A DNA stretch of 42,539 nucleotides, taken from contig JAEDGP010000009.1 of assembly GCA_016297405.1 (NCBI GenBank), positions 1 to 42,539 of the forward strand, in the 5' to 3' direction. This DNA is from Treponema sp. Its GTDB lineage: Bacteria > Spirochaetota > Spirochaetia > Treponematales > Treponemataceae. Below the pieces are notes generated by a model. That model did not search any database. It was not told the origin of the DNA and saw only the letters and a list, made by a program, of their open reading frames with translations. Made by a program: the position numbers and the translations under genes. Positions 8,172 through 15,792 of the stretch are shown here, in pieces; positions within the stretch are counted from its first letter, which is position 1, and every line of letters starts with the position of its first letter.

Positions 8172-10292
8172 TTATTTAGCAATCAGAATACAGAAACTTC
8201 CAGCAGGCAAAACTAAATGAGTTTGATTTGGCAAAAGCATTTCGCTTCCTTCCTTTGCAATGGTCTCACCACTATTTATTGAAGTATCTACAGCAACGTA
8301 CCATCGTTTTCCTTTAGAAGGGTTTGGAACACCAATCGTCATATCATAGATATCCGTATTGCAGGCAACATAAAAGTCATTGTCAGCAGGAGTAGTTGCA
8401 GTCTTACAGCAAGCTCCATTCAATCTGAACCCCAGGAACCGTTTCATTGCCGACCAGTCAGGATTTTTTGCATCTGCATCAAACCATTCGATTTCGGGAT
8501 TTGATGTAGAAAAGAAACGCTCGCGGCGGAATATCGGATGCTTTTTACGCAACTCAATCATGCCTTTCGTAAAATCAAGCAGATGCTGATTTTTTCCGCA
8601 CAGACTCCAGTTTACCCAAGTTATCTCATTATCCTGGCAATATGCATTATTGTTGCCTGACTGGGTTCGTCGGAATTCATCTCCGGCAAGCATCATTGGA
8701 ACACCCTGCGAAATCAGAAGACACAACATAAAGTTCTTGATTTTCTTAAGGCGAAGGTCCTCAATTTTTGGATTTACAGTACTTCCTTCAAAACCATGGT
8801 TATAGCAGTTGTTGTCATCGGTACCATCCCGGTTACCTTCGCCGTTTTCCTCATTGTGCTTGCCGTTATAGCTTACCACATCATTCATGGTAAAACCGTC
8901 ATGACAGGCAACAAAATTGATTGAAGCTGACGGATGTCTGCCAGAATGATTGTAAAGATCAGAACTTCCGGCAATTCTAGTTGCAGCAGCTGTAGCCACA
9001 CCTTCATCACCGCGAACAAAGCGACGTATATCATTACGATAACGGTCATTCCATTCGCTCCATCTGCCGCCAGGGAATCCACCTACAAAATAGCCGCCGC
9101 CACAATCCCATGGTTCGGCAATGATCTTTGTTTTGGAAAGAATCGGATCTTCAGAAATAGCATTCGTAAGGAATGGAAATCCCTGCATATTTCCATTCTG
9201 ATCGCGACAAAGCGCTGCCGCAAGGTCAAAGCGAAAACCATCTACATGCATTTCCGTTACCCAATAGCGCAAACTATCAAGAATCAAGCGGGTAACAACC
9301 GGATGGGCAGCATTCATTGTGTTGCCGCAGCCAGAAAAGTTCATATAGTACTGTTTTTCATTATGCGGAAGCATATAGTAAACGGAATTATCAAATCCAC
9401 GGAAACTGAATGTATAGCCACGTTCGTTTCCTTCCGCAGTATGGTTATATACAACATCAAGAATGACTTCTATGCCTGCCTTGTGCAAGGAACGTACCAT
9501 TTCCTTAAATTCACGAACAGAACCACCAGGTGTTTTGTCTGACGCATAGCTTGTTTTTGGACTGAAAAAATTCACTGTGCTGTAACCCCAGTAATTTTCA
9601 AGCCCTTCACCAGTCTTTGGATTCACATTTCCGTTTTCATTATGATCGAATTCAAACAAAGGCATAAATTCAACTGCAGTTATGCCAAGATATTTAAGAT
9701 ATTCGATTTTTTCCGCAAAACCTTTAAATGTTCCCGGATTCTTTACTCCAGATGTAGGAGAATTGGTATAACCTTTTACGTGAGCTTCATAAATTACAGA
9801 TTCACTCAGCGAAATATTAAGCGGTCTATCACCCTGCCAGTCAAATTCGGAATCATCTACTACAACGCACTTTGGAAAATCTGATAAATCAGAAAGCTTG
9901 CCGTTTTCAACACCCGCAAGCCCCATTGCCATCTGCTTATTGTAAGATTTAAAAACTGATCCTTCGGTCAAAGCTTTCGCATAAGGATCAATAAGATATT
10001 TGTTCACATTGAATCTGTGACCTTGAGGCGGATTATATGGCCCGTCTACACGATAAAGATACAGTCCGTTCTTATGCATGCCTTTTACAAAAACATGCCA
10101 CACATCGCCGCTTCTATTCTTTACAGGATCAAATTCATAAGAAACAGAAGGTTGCTTATCAGAAACATTTTCAAATATATCAAGAAACACCTTCTGGGCG
10201 TTTTTACTGAACACGCAAAAATTTACGCCATCTCCACATGGAACAGCGCCGAAAGCACCAGGCTTTCCTTCAAGAAATTCATAATTGTTCAT
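8172..10292 (-). CDS. glgX: Glycogen debranching enzyme, GlgX/isoamylase type (GH13)
   Basis: 706 aa. An N-terminal CBM48-like domain (EGKPGAFGAVPCGDGVNFCVFS, residues about 5-110) precedes a GH13 alpha-amylase barrel. The four conserved regions are clear: DVVYNHT, GFRFDLA with nucleophile D356, EPWD with acid E393, and ACHDGF with D465. It hydrolyses alpha-1,6 branches, preferably those shortened by phosphorylase. I chose ATG at 10292; the frame extends 13 codons further to a TTG, but the family N-terminus begins here. No Shine-Dalgarno precedes it. TGCTAAACT, an extended -10, ends 7 nt before the ATG with TGGAAA 17 nt further up, so a leaderless transcript is plausible. It is followed by glgP. 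Confidence 0.95.
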   Translation of the reverse strand: MNNYEFLEGKPGAFGAVPCGDGVNFCVFSKNAQKVFLDIFENVSDKQPSVSYEFDPVKNRSGDVWHVFVKGMHKNGLYLYRVDGPYNPPQGHRFNVNKYLIDPYAKALTEGSVFKSYNKQMAMGLAGVENGKLSDLSDFPKCVVVDDSEFDWQGDRPLNISLSESVIYEAHVKGYTNSPTSGVKNPGTFKGFAEKIEYLKYLGITAVEFMPLFEFDHNENGNVNPKTGEGLENYWGYSTVNFFSPKTSYASDKTPGGSVREFKEMVRSLHKAGIEVILDVVYNHTAEGNERGYTFSFRGFDNSVYYMLPHNEKQYYMNFSGCGNTMNAAHPVVTRLILDSLRYWVTEMHVDGFRFDLAAALCRDQNGNMQGFPFLTNAISEDPILSKTKIIAEPWDCGGGYFVGGFPGGRWSEWNDRYRNDIRRFVRGDEGVATAAATRIAGSSDLYNHSGRHPSASINFVACHDGFTMNDVVSYNGKHNEENGEGNRDGTDDNNCYNHGFEGSTVNPKIEDLRLKKIKNFMLCLLISQGVPMMLAGDEFRRTQSGNNNAYCQDNEITWVNWSLCGKNQHLLDFTKGMIELRKKHPIFRRERFFSTSNPEIEWFDADAKNPDWSAMKRFLGFRLNGACCKTATTPADNDFYVACNTDIYDMTIGVPNPSKGKRWYVAVDTSINSGETIAKEGSEMLLPNQTHLVLPAGSFCILIAK

Positions 10293-10299
10293 AGCAAAG

Positions 10300-10308
10300 A
10301 GTTTAGCA
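10300..10308 (-). promoter_or_regulatory. Extended -10 before glgX
   Basis: TGC-TAAACT on the minus strand, with TGGAAA 17 nt upstream, ends 7 nt before the glgX ATG. The rest of the 115-nt gap between era and glgX is AT-rich and contains a 16-bp A/T palindrome near 10360-10376 but no convincing terminator. Confidence 0.4.
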
Positions 10309-10407
10309 TAATTGTTTTTGCATTTCCACAAAAAACAATTCGTTATTTTATCGAACTTCTAAAAATTATAATTTTTAATAATACTCTCTATTATTCCAGC
10401 CAATATT

Positions 10408-11343
10408 TTACTTAGCAATTAATCTTGTAAGAGTAACATCTTTTTGTCGCCAGTTCTTATCAACTTTTACTTGAAGATCAAGTTCAATCTTGAAAGGAAA
10501 AACATCTGCAATCTTATGAAGGGACGCCATTCTGATTTCCTTTATCATTGCGGCACCTTTTCCAATCACAATTCCTTTCTGACTTTCCCGTTCAACACAA
10601 ATGAAAGCCCGAACCCAAAGCTTTCCGTTCGAGCCACGACTTTCAACATCAGCAACAGAAACATAAAGACAATGAGGTAATTCCTGGGAAAGACGATTAA
10701 TAGCTTCGCCCCGGATAATTTCGCTTATACGGAACGCGATATCCTGGTCGGTATACATATCTTCTGTATAAAGCGCCGGAGCTTCCGGAGAAACCGCATA
10801 AATAGCCTTCAAAACCTCATTGATACCTTCGTCATTTTTTGCAGACATTTCAAGAATACGCTCACCTGGAACCTGAGGTAAATAAATAGAAAGAAACTGG
10901 CGGCATCTTTCACATTTAGAATCATGTGCATCAGTTTTGTTCAAAGCAACAACCAGATTGTCAGCATATTTTGCAGCAAGTTCTGCATTCATTTTCTCTT
11001 CATCGCCAGGTTCCCTAGTTGTATCGATCACATACAAAAGACAATCTGCACCGGCCAGAACATCTTCAGTAACAGACTTCAGACGAAGATTAAGCTTTTT
11101 GTCTGAATCATGATATCCAGGAGTATCCACAAAAACCAACTGACCAAGGGACGTATTTACAATGCCACGAATGGCATTTCGTGTTGTCTGAGGAACAGGA
11201 GAAACGATTGAAACCGGCTCCTGGCATGCCGTATTGATAAAAGTGGATTTACCCGCAGACGGGCGACCAAGAATGGCAACAAGAGCTGTCTTGCTGCCAA
11301 TGCCAAGAGAATTTTCTTCATTCTGATTTGTATTTTCTGTCAT
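10408..11343 (-). CDS. era: GTPase Era
   Basis: 311 aa. Era binds GTP and the 3' end of 16S rRNA to assist 30S subunit assembly. Visible motifs are G1 GRPSAGKST (residues 26-34), the switch region PVPQTTRN, G3 DTPGYH, G4 NKTD and G5 SAK, followed by a C-terminal KH domain (GKGAAMIKEIRMASLHKI). The family G1 is usually GRPNVGKST; the NV-to-SA change keeps the P-loop lysine and should not matter. The ATG at 11343 has no Shine-Dalgarno; TGA-TATTCT ends 6 nt before it, again the leaderless layout. Upstream on the same strand are a secreted protein of unknown function (47 nt away) and DUF1015. Confidence 0.96.
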   Translation of the reverse strand: MTENTNQNEENSLGIGSKTALVAILGRPSAGKSTFINTACQEPVSIVSPVPQTTRNAIRGIVNTSLGQLVFVDTPGYHDSDKKLNLRLKSVTEDVLAGADCLLYVIDTTREPGDEEKMNAELAAKYADNLVVALNKTDAHDSKCERCRQFLSIYLPQVPGERILEMSAKNDEGINEVLKAIYAVSPEAPALYTEDMYTDQDIAFRISEIIRGEAINRLSQELPHCLYVSVADVESRGSNGKLWVRAFICVERESQKGIVIGKGAAMIKEIRMASLHKIADVFPFKIELDLQVKVDKNWRQKDVTLTRLIAK

Positions 11344-11349
11344 GCAAGA

Positions 11350-11358
11350 AGAATATCA
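11350..11358 (-). promoter_or_regulatory. Extended -10 before era
   Basis: TGA-TATTCT on the minus strand ends 6 nt before the era ATG, with no Shine-Dalgarno between. No good -35 is seen, as is common for extended -10 promoters. Confidence 0.4.
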
Positions 11359-11390
11359 GATTTGCGAAAGAAAATCATCAGATGCACAAT

Positions 11391-12203
11391 CTATCTGGAT
11401 TCAAAGCCACAGAAAGAAAAAACAGAAGAAAAATATTCATTATATTCTTCTGCAGATCCGATTTTTTTTGCCACATATTTTTTTGCATATTCCTGTTCAA
11501 AAAGAATGGCATTGAAAAATCTGACTATATTCTTTTCGTCATCTCCAAGTTTATTCCACTTTACTTCCGGCATCTTCAAATCTTCTGCAAGATAAGCCTG
11601 GGCGCCATTAAAAACATCCTGCAAATAATAGCAGAACCGTTCATCAACTGAAGTAGGATCATTTAACCCGTTCCCCCAAATGAGCCATGGAAAAATATCC
11701 ACCAGGAATTTATTGATTCCGTTATTGTAACTGCCATAATTGAAGCTGCCTTTATTCCAATCATTTTCAACAAGATTTCCGTCTTCATCGAAAACAGCTT
11801 CACGGCCGTCTTTGTCCACATAGACCTTATTACCGTCTTCACCACGCATGCAATGAATGCGGTTTTCATAGGTATAATTCAAAACCAGCTGAATGGCATT
11901 CACCCTATCCGCCGAAATCTTGCTTTTTGGGTTTACCCCCATATTTTCTACCAGAAGCTTCAAGCCATCACGCAAATCAAGTTTATCCTGAGCGTTCAGT
12001 TTTTTTACCATCAAAAGATAATCCACAACAGAAGATTTCAAAATCTGAACTGAATCAGGCTTTGCAACCTGAACTGCATCATCAGCTGCATTAGTAACAC
12101 TTTGGGAAAACCCTTGATATGATACTCCCAAAAAAAATGCAAAAAAAGCCGCCATAGCCAATTTAGAAGAGCGAAAGCATCTTTTTTCAATCATTTTTGC
12201 CAT
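11391..12203 (-). CDS. Exported protein of unknown function
   Basis: 270 aa; I do not recognise a family. The N-terminus is a clear signal peptide (basic MAKMIEKRCFRSSK, hydrophobic AMAAFFAFFLGV, then SYQGFSQ), so it is exported. The mature part is acidic and hydrophilic. Residues about 115-165 are rich in D, E, G and N (GEDGNKVYVDKDG, AVFDEDGNLVENDWNKG, FNYGSYNNG), reminiscent of calcium-binding or WG-type turns but not a canonical motif. The ATG lies 3 nt after the DUF1015 stop codon without a Shine-Dalgarno, so translation by coupling is likely, although TTTAAT also sits 6 nt before the ATG. It precedes era by 47 nt. Confidence 0.8.
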   Translation of the reverse strand: MAKMIEKRCFRSSKLAMAAFFAFFLGVSYQGFSQSVTNAADDAVQVAKPDSVQILKSSVVDYLLMVKKLNAQDKLDLRDGLKLLVENMGVNPKSKISADRVNAIQLVLNYTYENRIHCMRGEDGNKVYVDKDGREAVFDEDGNLVENDWNKGSFNYGSYNNGINKFLVDIFPWLIWGNGLNDPTSVDERFCYYLQDVFNGAQAYLAEDLKMPEVKWNKLGDDEKNIVRFFNAILFEQEYAKKYVAKKIGSAEEYNEYFSSVFSFCGFESR

Positions 12204-12206
12204 CTG

Positions 12207-13535
12207 CTAATTAAAAAGTCTGCGGCATTCCAGGTAAAAACGCTTTTCATCAGCTTCACCCATAGAAAAGCTCTTTCTTGGAAGAGGTCCGCGTCCATTA
12301 ATCGTGGCAAAAAAACTGTCTTTTGCTACTGGCGGAAGCAAAACGGAAACCGCATTATCCATTGAACCAAGGCGGCGAACTTCTGCGCTGCCATGAATGT
12401 AGTCAATGGAAGCGTTGCAATCATTTTTTACAACTTCATCAAGAACCGGCTGGAACATTGCAACAGCCAGATCAGTGATTTTTGTTTCAAGCAGCACAAA
12501 CGTGTCTTTTCCGTTTTTCTTGAACACAAAGCCAAAGTCTGTCTTAGATTCATGCACAGATTTTTCCAGCTCTTCAAACGAAGCAACGAATCGCACCTTT
12601 CCTTCAAGCTTTGATTCAACTGCAGAAACAAGATTTTCTCCATCTATTCCAAATACCACACGATGAATTGGTTCAAAAGTCAGACCTTCATCATAAATAT
12701 TTACGATTTCCACCAGGGCATAGCGAACAGGCGATTTGGCAATTTCCTCATCAGAAAGCCCCTCTGCCTTAAGCTTTTCTTTGGTTTCATCCCAAACTGC
12801 CTTTGCTGTTGCAAGAGAATGATTTCCATCACCTACAGCAAAAAGGAATGTTGAACCGTCAGCAGCTGTATTTGCTTCAAAAAGCTTTTCCATAGCCTTA
12901 CGCACGCCTTCAACTTCTGCCTCGCTTTCCAAAAGCCAGCCAGAAATGCTCCCGCTTTCCATCATCAAGTCACCGCAATACAAAGGAACTTTTCCACTTT
13001 CTTTAGCAAAACCACCAGCCTTTTCTACAAGTGAATGAAGCGGGTCATTTACTAAAAGCATTATATGAGGCAACTCCAAAGAAGCACCACGTCTGATTTC
13101 CATTCTTGGAGGAATACGATCTACAATCGTAGCTTCCGTAGCACGAATCAACGCTTTAGAAAAAGGCTTCCATTCGTAAGTTTCCAGATCAATAGAAACA
13201 ACCAGGCCTTTGCGGGTGCGTCCGTATGCGGTCTTTCGCTCCACATAGACAAAGCCGTTTTTTGGCTGCTCAAAAACGCCATCATCAAGATACTGCTTCA
13301 TTTTAAGCCCGATATTCTTGATTCGATCACTTTTATCATTATCATTCAGATAAACTTCAGGTAAAATGATGTTCAATGTGGAAGGTTTGGAATCAGCAAT
13401 CTTCTGAACCTGAGCCCAATAATCTCTGTCCTGTGTATACTGGTCACATGCAACGACAGACCAAGTCTTTACGTCAATATTTTTTGGAATAAGAATTTGT
13501 GGGATCTGCACACCCATCTGATCAAATGTTTTCAT
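12207..13535 (-). CDS. DUF1015 family protein
   Basis: 442 aa from ATG at 13535; the frame extends nine codons further but the family starts here. Hallmarks of DUF1015 are WSVVACDQYTQDRDYW near the N-terminus, FAVGDGNHSLATAKAVW in the middle, and IHGSAEVRRL and FATINGRGPLPRKSFSM near the C-terminus. The family is cytoplasmic, widespread in anaerobes and of unknown biochemistry. The start has no Shine-Dalgarno; the extended -10 TGC-TATAAT ends 6 nt before the ATG, one of the best leaderless candidates in the window. It heads a minus-strand group with the exported protein and era, and is divergent from rpoN with 86 nt between start codons. Confidence 0.88.
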   Translation of the reverse strand: MKTFDQMGVQIPQILIPKNIDVKTWSVVACDQYTQDRDYWAQVQKIADSKPSTLNIILPEVYLNDNDKSDRIKNIGLKMKQYLDDGVFEQPKNGFVYVERKTAYGRTRKGLVVSIDLETYEWKPFSKALIRATEATIVDRIPPRMEIRRGASLELPHIMLLVNDPLHSLVEKAGGFAKESGKVPLYCGDLMMESGSISGWLLESEAEVEGVRKAMEKLFEANTAADGSTFLFAVGDGNHSLATAKAVWDETKEKLKAEGLSDEEIAKSPVRYALVEIVNIYDEGLTFEPIHRVVFGIDGENLVSAVESKLEGKVRFVASFEELEKSVHESKTDFGFVFKKNGKDTFVLLETKITDLAVAMFQPVLDEVVKNDCNASIDYIHGSAEVRRLGSMDNAVSVLLPPVAKDSFFATINGRGPLPRKSFSMGEADEKRFYLECRRLFN

Positions 13536-13541
13536 AGCTGA

Positions 13542-13615
13542 ATTATAGCATTTAAAAATCACTTGAATAAACAGTAAAAATCAATTTTCCCATATTCGCA
13601 AAAAAATGTTATACT
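13542..13615. promoter_or_regulatory. Divergent leaderless promoters for DUF1015 and rpoN
   Basis: On the minus strand TGC-TATAAT (hexamer 13542-13547) ends 6 nt before the DUF1015 ATG. On the plus strand TGT-TATACT (hexamer 13610-13615) ends 6 nt before the rpoN ATG. Both are extended -10 boxes at identical spacing and neither gene has a Shine-Dalgarno, so both mRNAs should begin at the start codon. Confidence 0.6.
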
Positions 13616-13621
13616 AAAACC

Positions 13622-15181
13622 ATGCCTGACATACAATTCAAGCAACACCAGAAAACTTCTCAAACCCAAGTCCAAAGGCTTTCCCAGCTCCAGATTCAGA
13701 CATTGAATCTTATTGGCATGAGCAGCATGGATTTGCGAAACGAAATTCTTGAAAAAGCAGAAAAAAATCCGGCTATAGAAATTACACAGGATTCTTTTGC
13801 AGAAGGCGTCCAATCAACCAGACGCAATAAGCTGGGTTCAATTGATCTGCGGCTAAACATCAAAACAAAAAACGCATCAAAGGCATCTTTAGAAGCAGCT
13901 GATAATTTTCAGGCTTTACTGGAAAGCTCTCCGGACATGCGGGAAACATTGCAGGAACACCTGCTTTTTCAACTGGAAGTTTCCAATCTGGACTATCTGC
14001 GAAAAAAAATTTGTGAGCATCTGATTTACAACCTGGATGAAAAAGGCCACCATATTCTGGCTCCAGACACAATTTTAACAACAAATGAAATCGTGAATCT
14101 TACAAAAGACATGAATATGGAAAGCAAAAGAAGAATTTTTGCAGAATGCATAAATACGGTCCAGCATTTTGATCCGGCAGGAATTTGCTGCAAAGATGTT
14201 CAGGAAAGCCTGGAACTCCAGGCAAAGCTTGCAGGAAACATTCCGCCGCTGGTGCTTTTTTTTCTTCACGGAAACCTGGAAATCCTTGCCACCCCTTCAA
14301 TCGACTCCATTCAACGAAAGCTATTCACAATCAAAAAAGATATGGAAAAACTGGCTTTCCAGAAAGAAGACACAGACGAGCATTTCCTGACAACGCAGGA
14401 CATCACAAAGAAAAATATAGAGCAAGCCATTGCTTTCATCAAAAAGCTGGATCCGTTCCCAACAAAGCAATTCGGATACAATAATAACATTTCATACATC
14501 CGACCGGACATAACAGTTACCCGACACAGGGGAGTAGTCGACAGGGAAGACTTTGAACATGGAATTATAATAGATAGCGACAAAAGCTTTTTCCGCATTC
14601 TTCCAGTTACGAACATCATCCCAAACATAAGTATTTCCTCTGACTTTGCAAATATTGATGAAAAAAAACTGACTTCCGAAGAAAGAGAATCGGTGGGAAC
14701 AATGATTAAAGATGCAAAGGCATTCATGGACTCACTGGATTTCAGGCAGGCAACATTGATTCAATCCATGAGCCAGCTTGTTCATTTGCAGCTGGATTTT
14801 TTCAGGCATGGACCTGGAAACCTAAAGCCCCTGACCCAAAGGGAATTTTCTGCACTCATCAACGTTCACGAATCTACGGTTTCCAGAATTGCAGACAACA
14901 AATACATCAGCTGCCATTGGGGCATTTTCCCTGTCAAATACTTCTTTTCGACTGCCATCCAAAAAAATCCAGCTTTCATTACATCAGCTTCACAGTCCGT
15001 TTCCAGCGAAAAGATTCGTTCAGAGATAAAAAAAATTTTGGATGCACAAAAACAAGGCGAAAAACCCCTTTCCGACCAGAAAATTTCAGATATTCTGGCG
15101 CAGAAAGGTTACAAGGTTGCCAGAAGAACTGTTTCCAAATACCGGGCAATGCTGAACATAGATTCATCCTACACCCGCTAG
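13622..15181 (+). CDS. rpoN: RNA polymerase sigma-54 factor
   Basis: 519 aa. Region I is glutamine-rich (QTQVQRLSQLQIQTLNLIGM, where activators act). The core-binding domain follows, then the DNA-binding part with the HTH for -12 recognition (REFSALINVHESTVSRIADNKY) and the RpoN box ARRTVSKYRA at residues 500-509, which reads -24. It directs transcription that needs AAA+ activators; none is encoded in this window. The ATG at 13622 has an extended -10 (TGTTATACT) 6 nt upstream and no Shine-Dalgarno. hpf, a frequent rpoN neighbour, lies just downstream but on the opposite strand, with a shared terminator hairpin between. Confidence 0.96.
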   Translation: MPDIQFKQHQKTSQTQVQRLSQLQIQTLNLIGMSSMDLRNEILEKAEKNPAIEITQDSFAEGVQSTRRNKLGSIDLRLNIKTKNASKASLEAADNFQALLESSPDMRETLQEHLLFQLEVSNLDYLRKKICEHLIYNLDEKGHHILAPDTILTTNEIVNLTKDMNMESKRRIFAECINTVQHFDPAGICCKDVQESLELQAKLAGNIPPLVLFFLHGNLEILATPSIDSIQRKLFTIKKDMEKLAFQKEDTDEHFLTTQDITKKNIEQAIAFIKKLDPFPTKQFGYNNNISYIRPDITVTRHRGVVDREDFEHGIIIDSDKSFFRILPVTNIIPNISISSDFANIDEKKLTSEERESVGTMIKDAKAFMDSLDFRQATLIQSMSQLVHLQLDFFRHGPGNLKPLTQREFSALINVHESTVSRIADNKYISCHWGIFPVKYFFSTAIQKNPAFITSASQSVSSEKIRSEIKKILDAQKQGEKPLSDQKISDILAQKGYKVARRTVSKYRAMLNIDSSYTR

Positions 15182-15209
15182 CAAACAACGTACATTAATT
15201 TCATAAAAC

Positions 15210-15253
15210 GAAAAAAAAAGCCGCAGAAAGCGAAAAAATTCACTTTCTGCGGC
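15210..15253 (-). terminator. Terminator hairpin between rpoN and hpf
   Basis: A perfect 11-bp stem (GCCGCAGAAAG at 15220-15230 with its complement at 15243-15253) is followed on the minus strand by a T9 run, ending hpf. On the plus strand the hairpin also lies 38 nt past the rpoN stop but has only a weak T tract (GACTTTTTAG) some 16 nt later, so it is chiefly a minus-strand terminator. Confidence 0.85.
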
Positions 15254-15286
15254 CATCTATGACTTTTTAGCCACTAAATCCAGGGA

Positions 15287-15577
15287 TTACTTTTTTTCCT
15301 GAACCTTATCTTTTTCCTTTTTAATCTTGTTATCAAGAACATCCATCATCTTGTTCAAAGATGCAGCAAAATCAAAATCTTCTGCTGTAACATGTCCCTG
15401 AGCACCCCAACGGAAATTAACTGTAGCATCAAAATCGTATGCTTTGTCATGTTTTACATGTACAAGCAAATCGACGATGAGGTCATCTGCATAAGACAAC
15501 TTCTTCAATTTTGATTCAATCATGTCCGACTGCTTCTGATCTAAAGTAAACCCAACTGCCTTAACTGATGTTGTCAT
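15287..15577 (-). CDS. hpf: Ribosome hibernation-promoting factor, short form (HPF/RaiA)
   Basis: 96 aa from ATG at 15577, which has AAGGAG 7 nt upstream; a longer frame to 15622 has no such signal. The sequence has the beta-alpha-beta-beta-beta-alpha pattern of the S30AE domain (VKAVGFTLDQKQSDMIESKL, VDLLVHVKHDKAYDFDATVN, VTAEDFDFAASLNKMMDVL). It lacks the C-terminal dimerisation domain of long HPF and ends in a lysine/glutamate tail. The protein sits in the decoding region of idle ribosomes in stationary phase. It has its own promoter and a strong terminator. Confidence 0.92.
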   Translation of the reverse strand: MTTSVKAVGFTLDQKQSDMIESKLKKLSYADDLIVDLLVHVKHDKAYDFDATVNFRWGAQGHVTAEDFDFAASLNKMMDVLDNKIKKEKDKVQEKK

Positions 15578-15636
15578 AATTATCTCCTTGATCGGACTTA
15601 CGCCCAAACTATTAGCCTGCAAGCAAGCTTTTATTT

Positions 15637-15665
15637 AATATACAACGGGAATTCTCAAAACGCAA
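15637..15665 (-). promoter_or_regulatory. hpf promoter
   Basis: TTGCGT (15660-15665), 17-nt spacer, TATATT (15637-15642) on the minus strand. The start would be near 15630, giving an mRNA leader of about 53 nt that carries the AAGGAG site. Confidence 0.6.
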
Positions 15666-15740
15666 ATTAAATTTAAAATTCCAATTATTAAGTTTTTGTT
15701 ATAAAAATTATAATTAAAATTTTCAAATTTGCAAAACCCA

Positions 15741-15749
15741 TGATATAAT
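15741..15749 (+). promoter_or_regulatory. Promoter of the chemotaxis receptor gene
   Basis: TGA-TATAAT, an extended -10 with perfect hexamer, lies 43 nt before the ATG. The -35 region is poor (TTCAAA at 17 nt). I see no sigma-28 type element, although motility genes often use one. The surrounding 215-nt spacer between hpf and this gene is very AT-rich. Confidence 0.5.
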
Positions 15750-15792
15750 TTATAGCATTACTTATTTTTCAAAAAAACCGTGGAGGTTAGAA

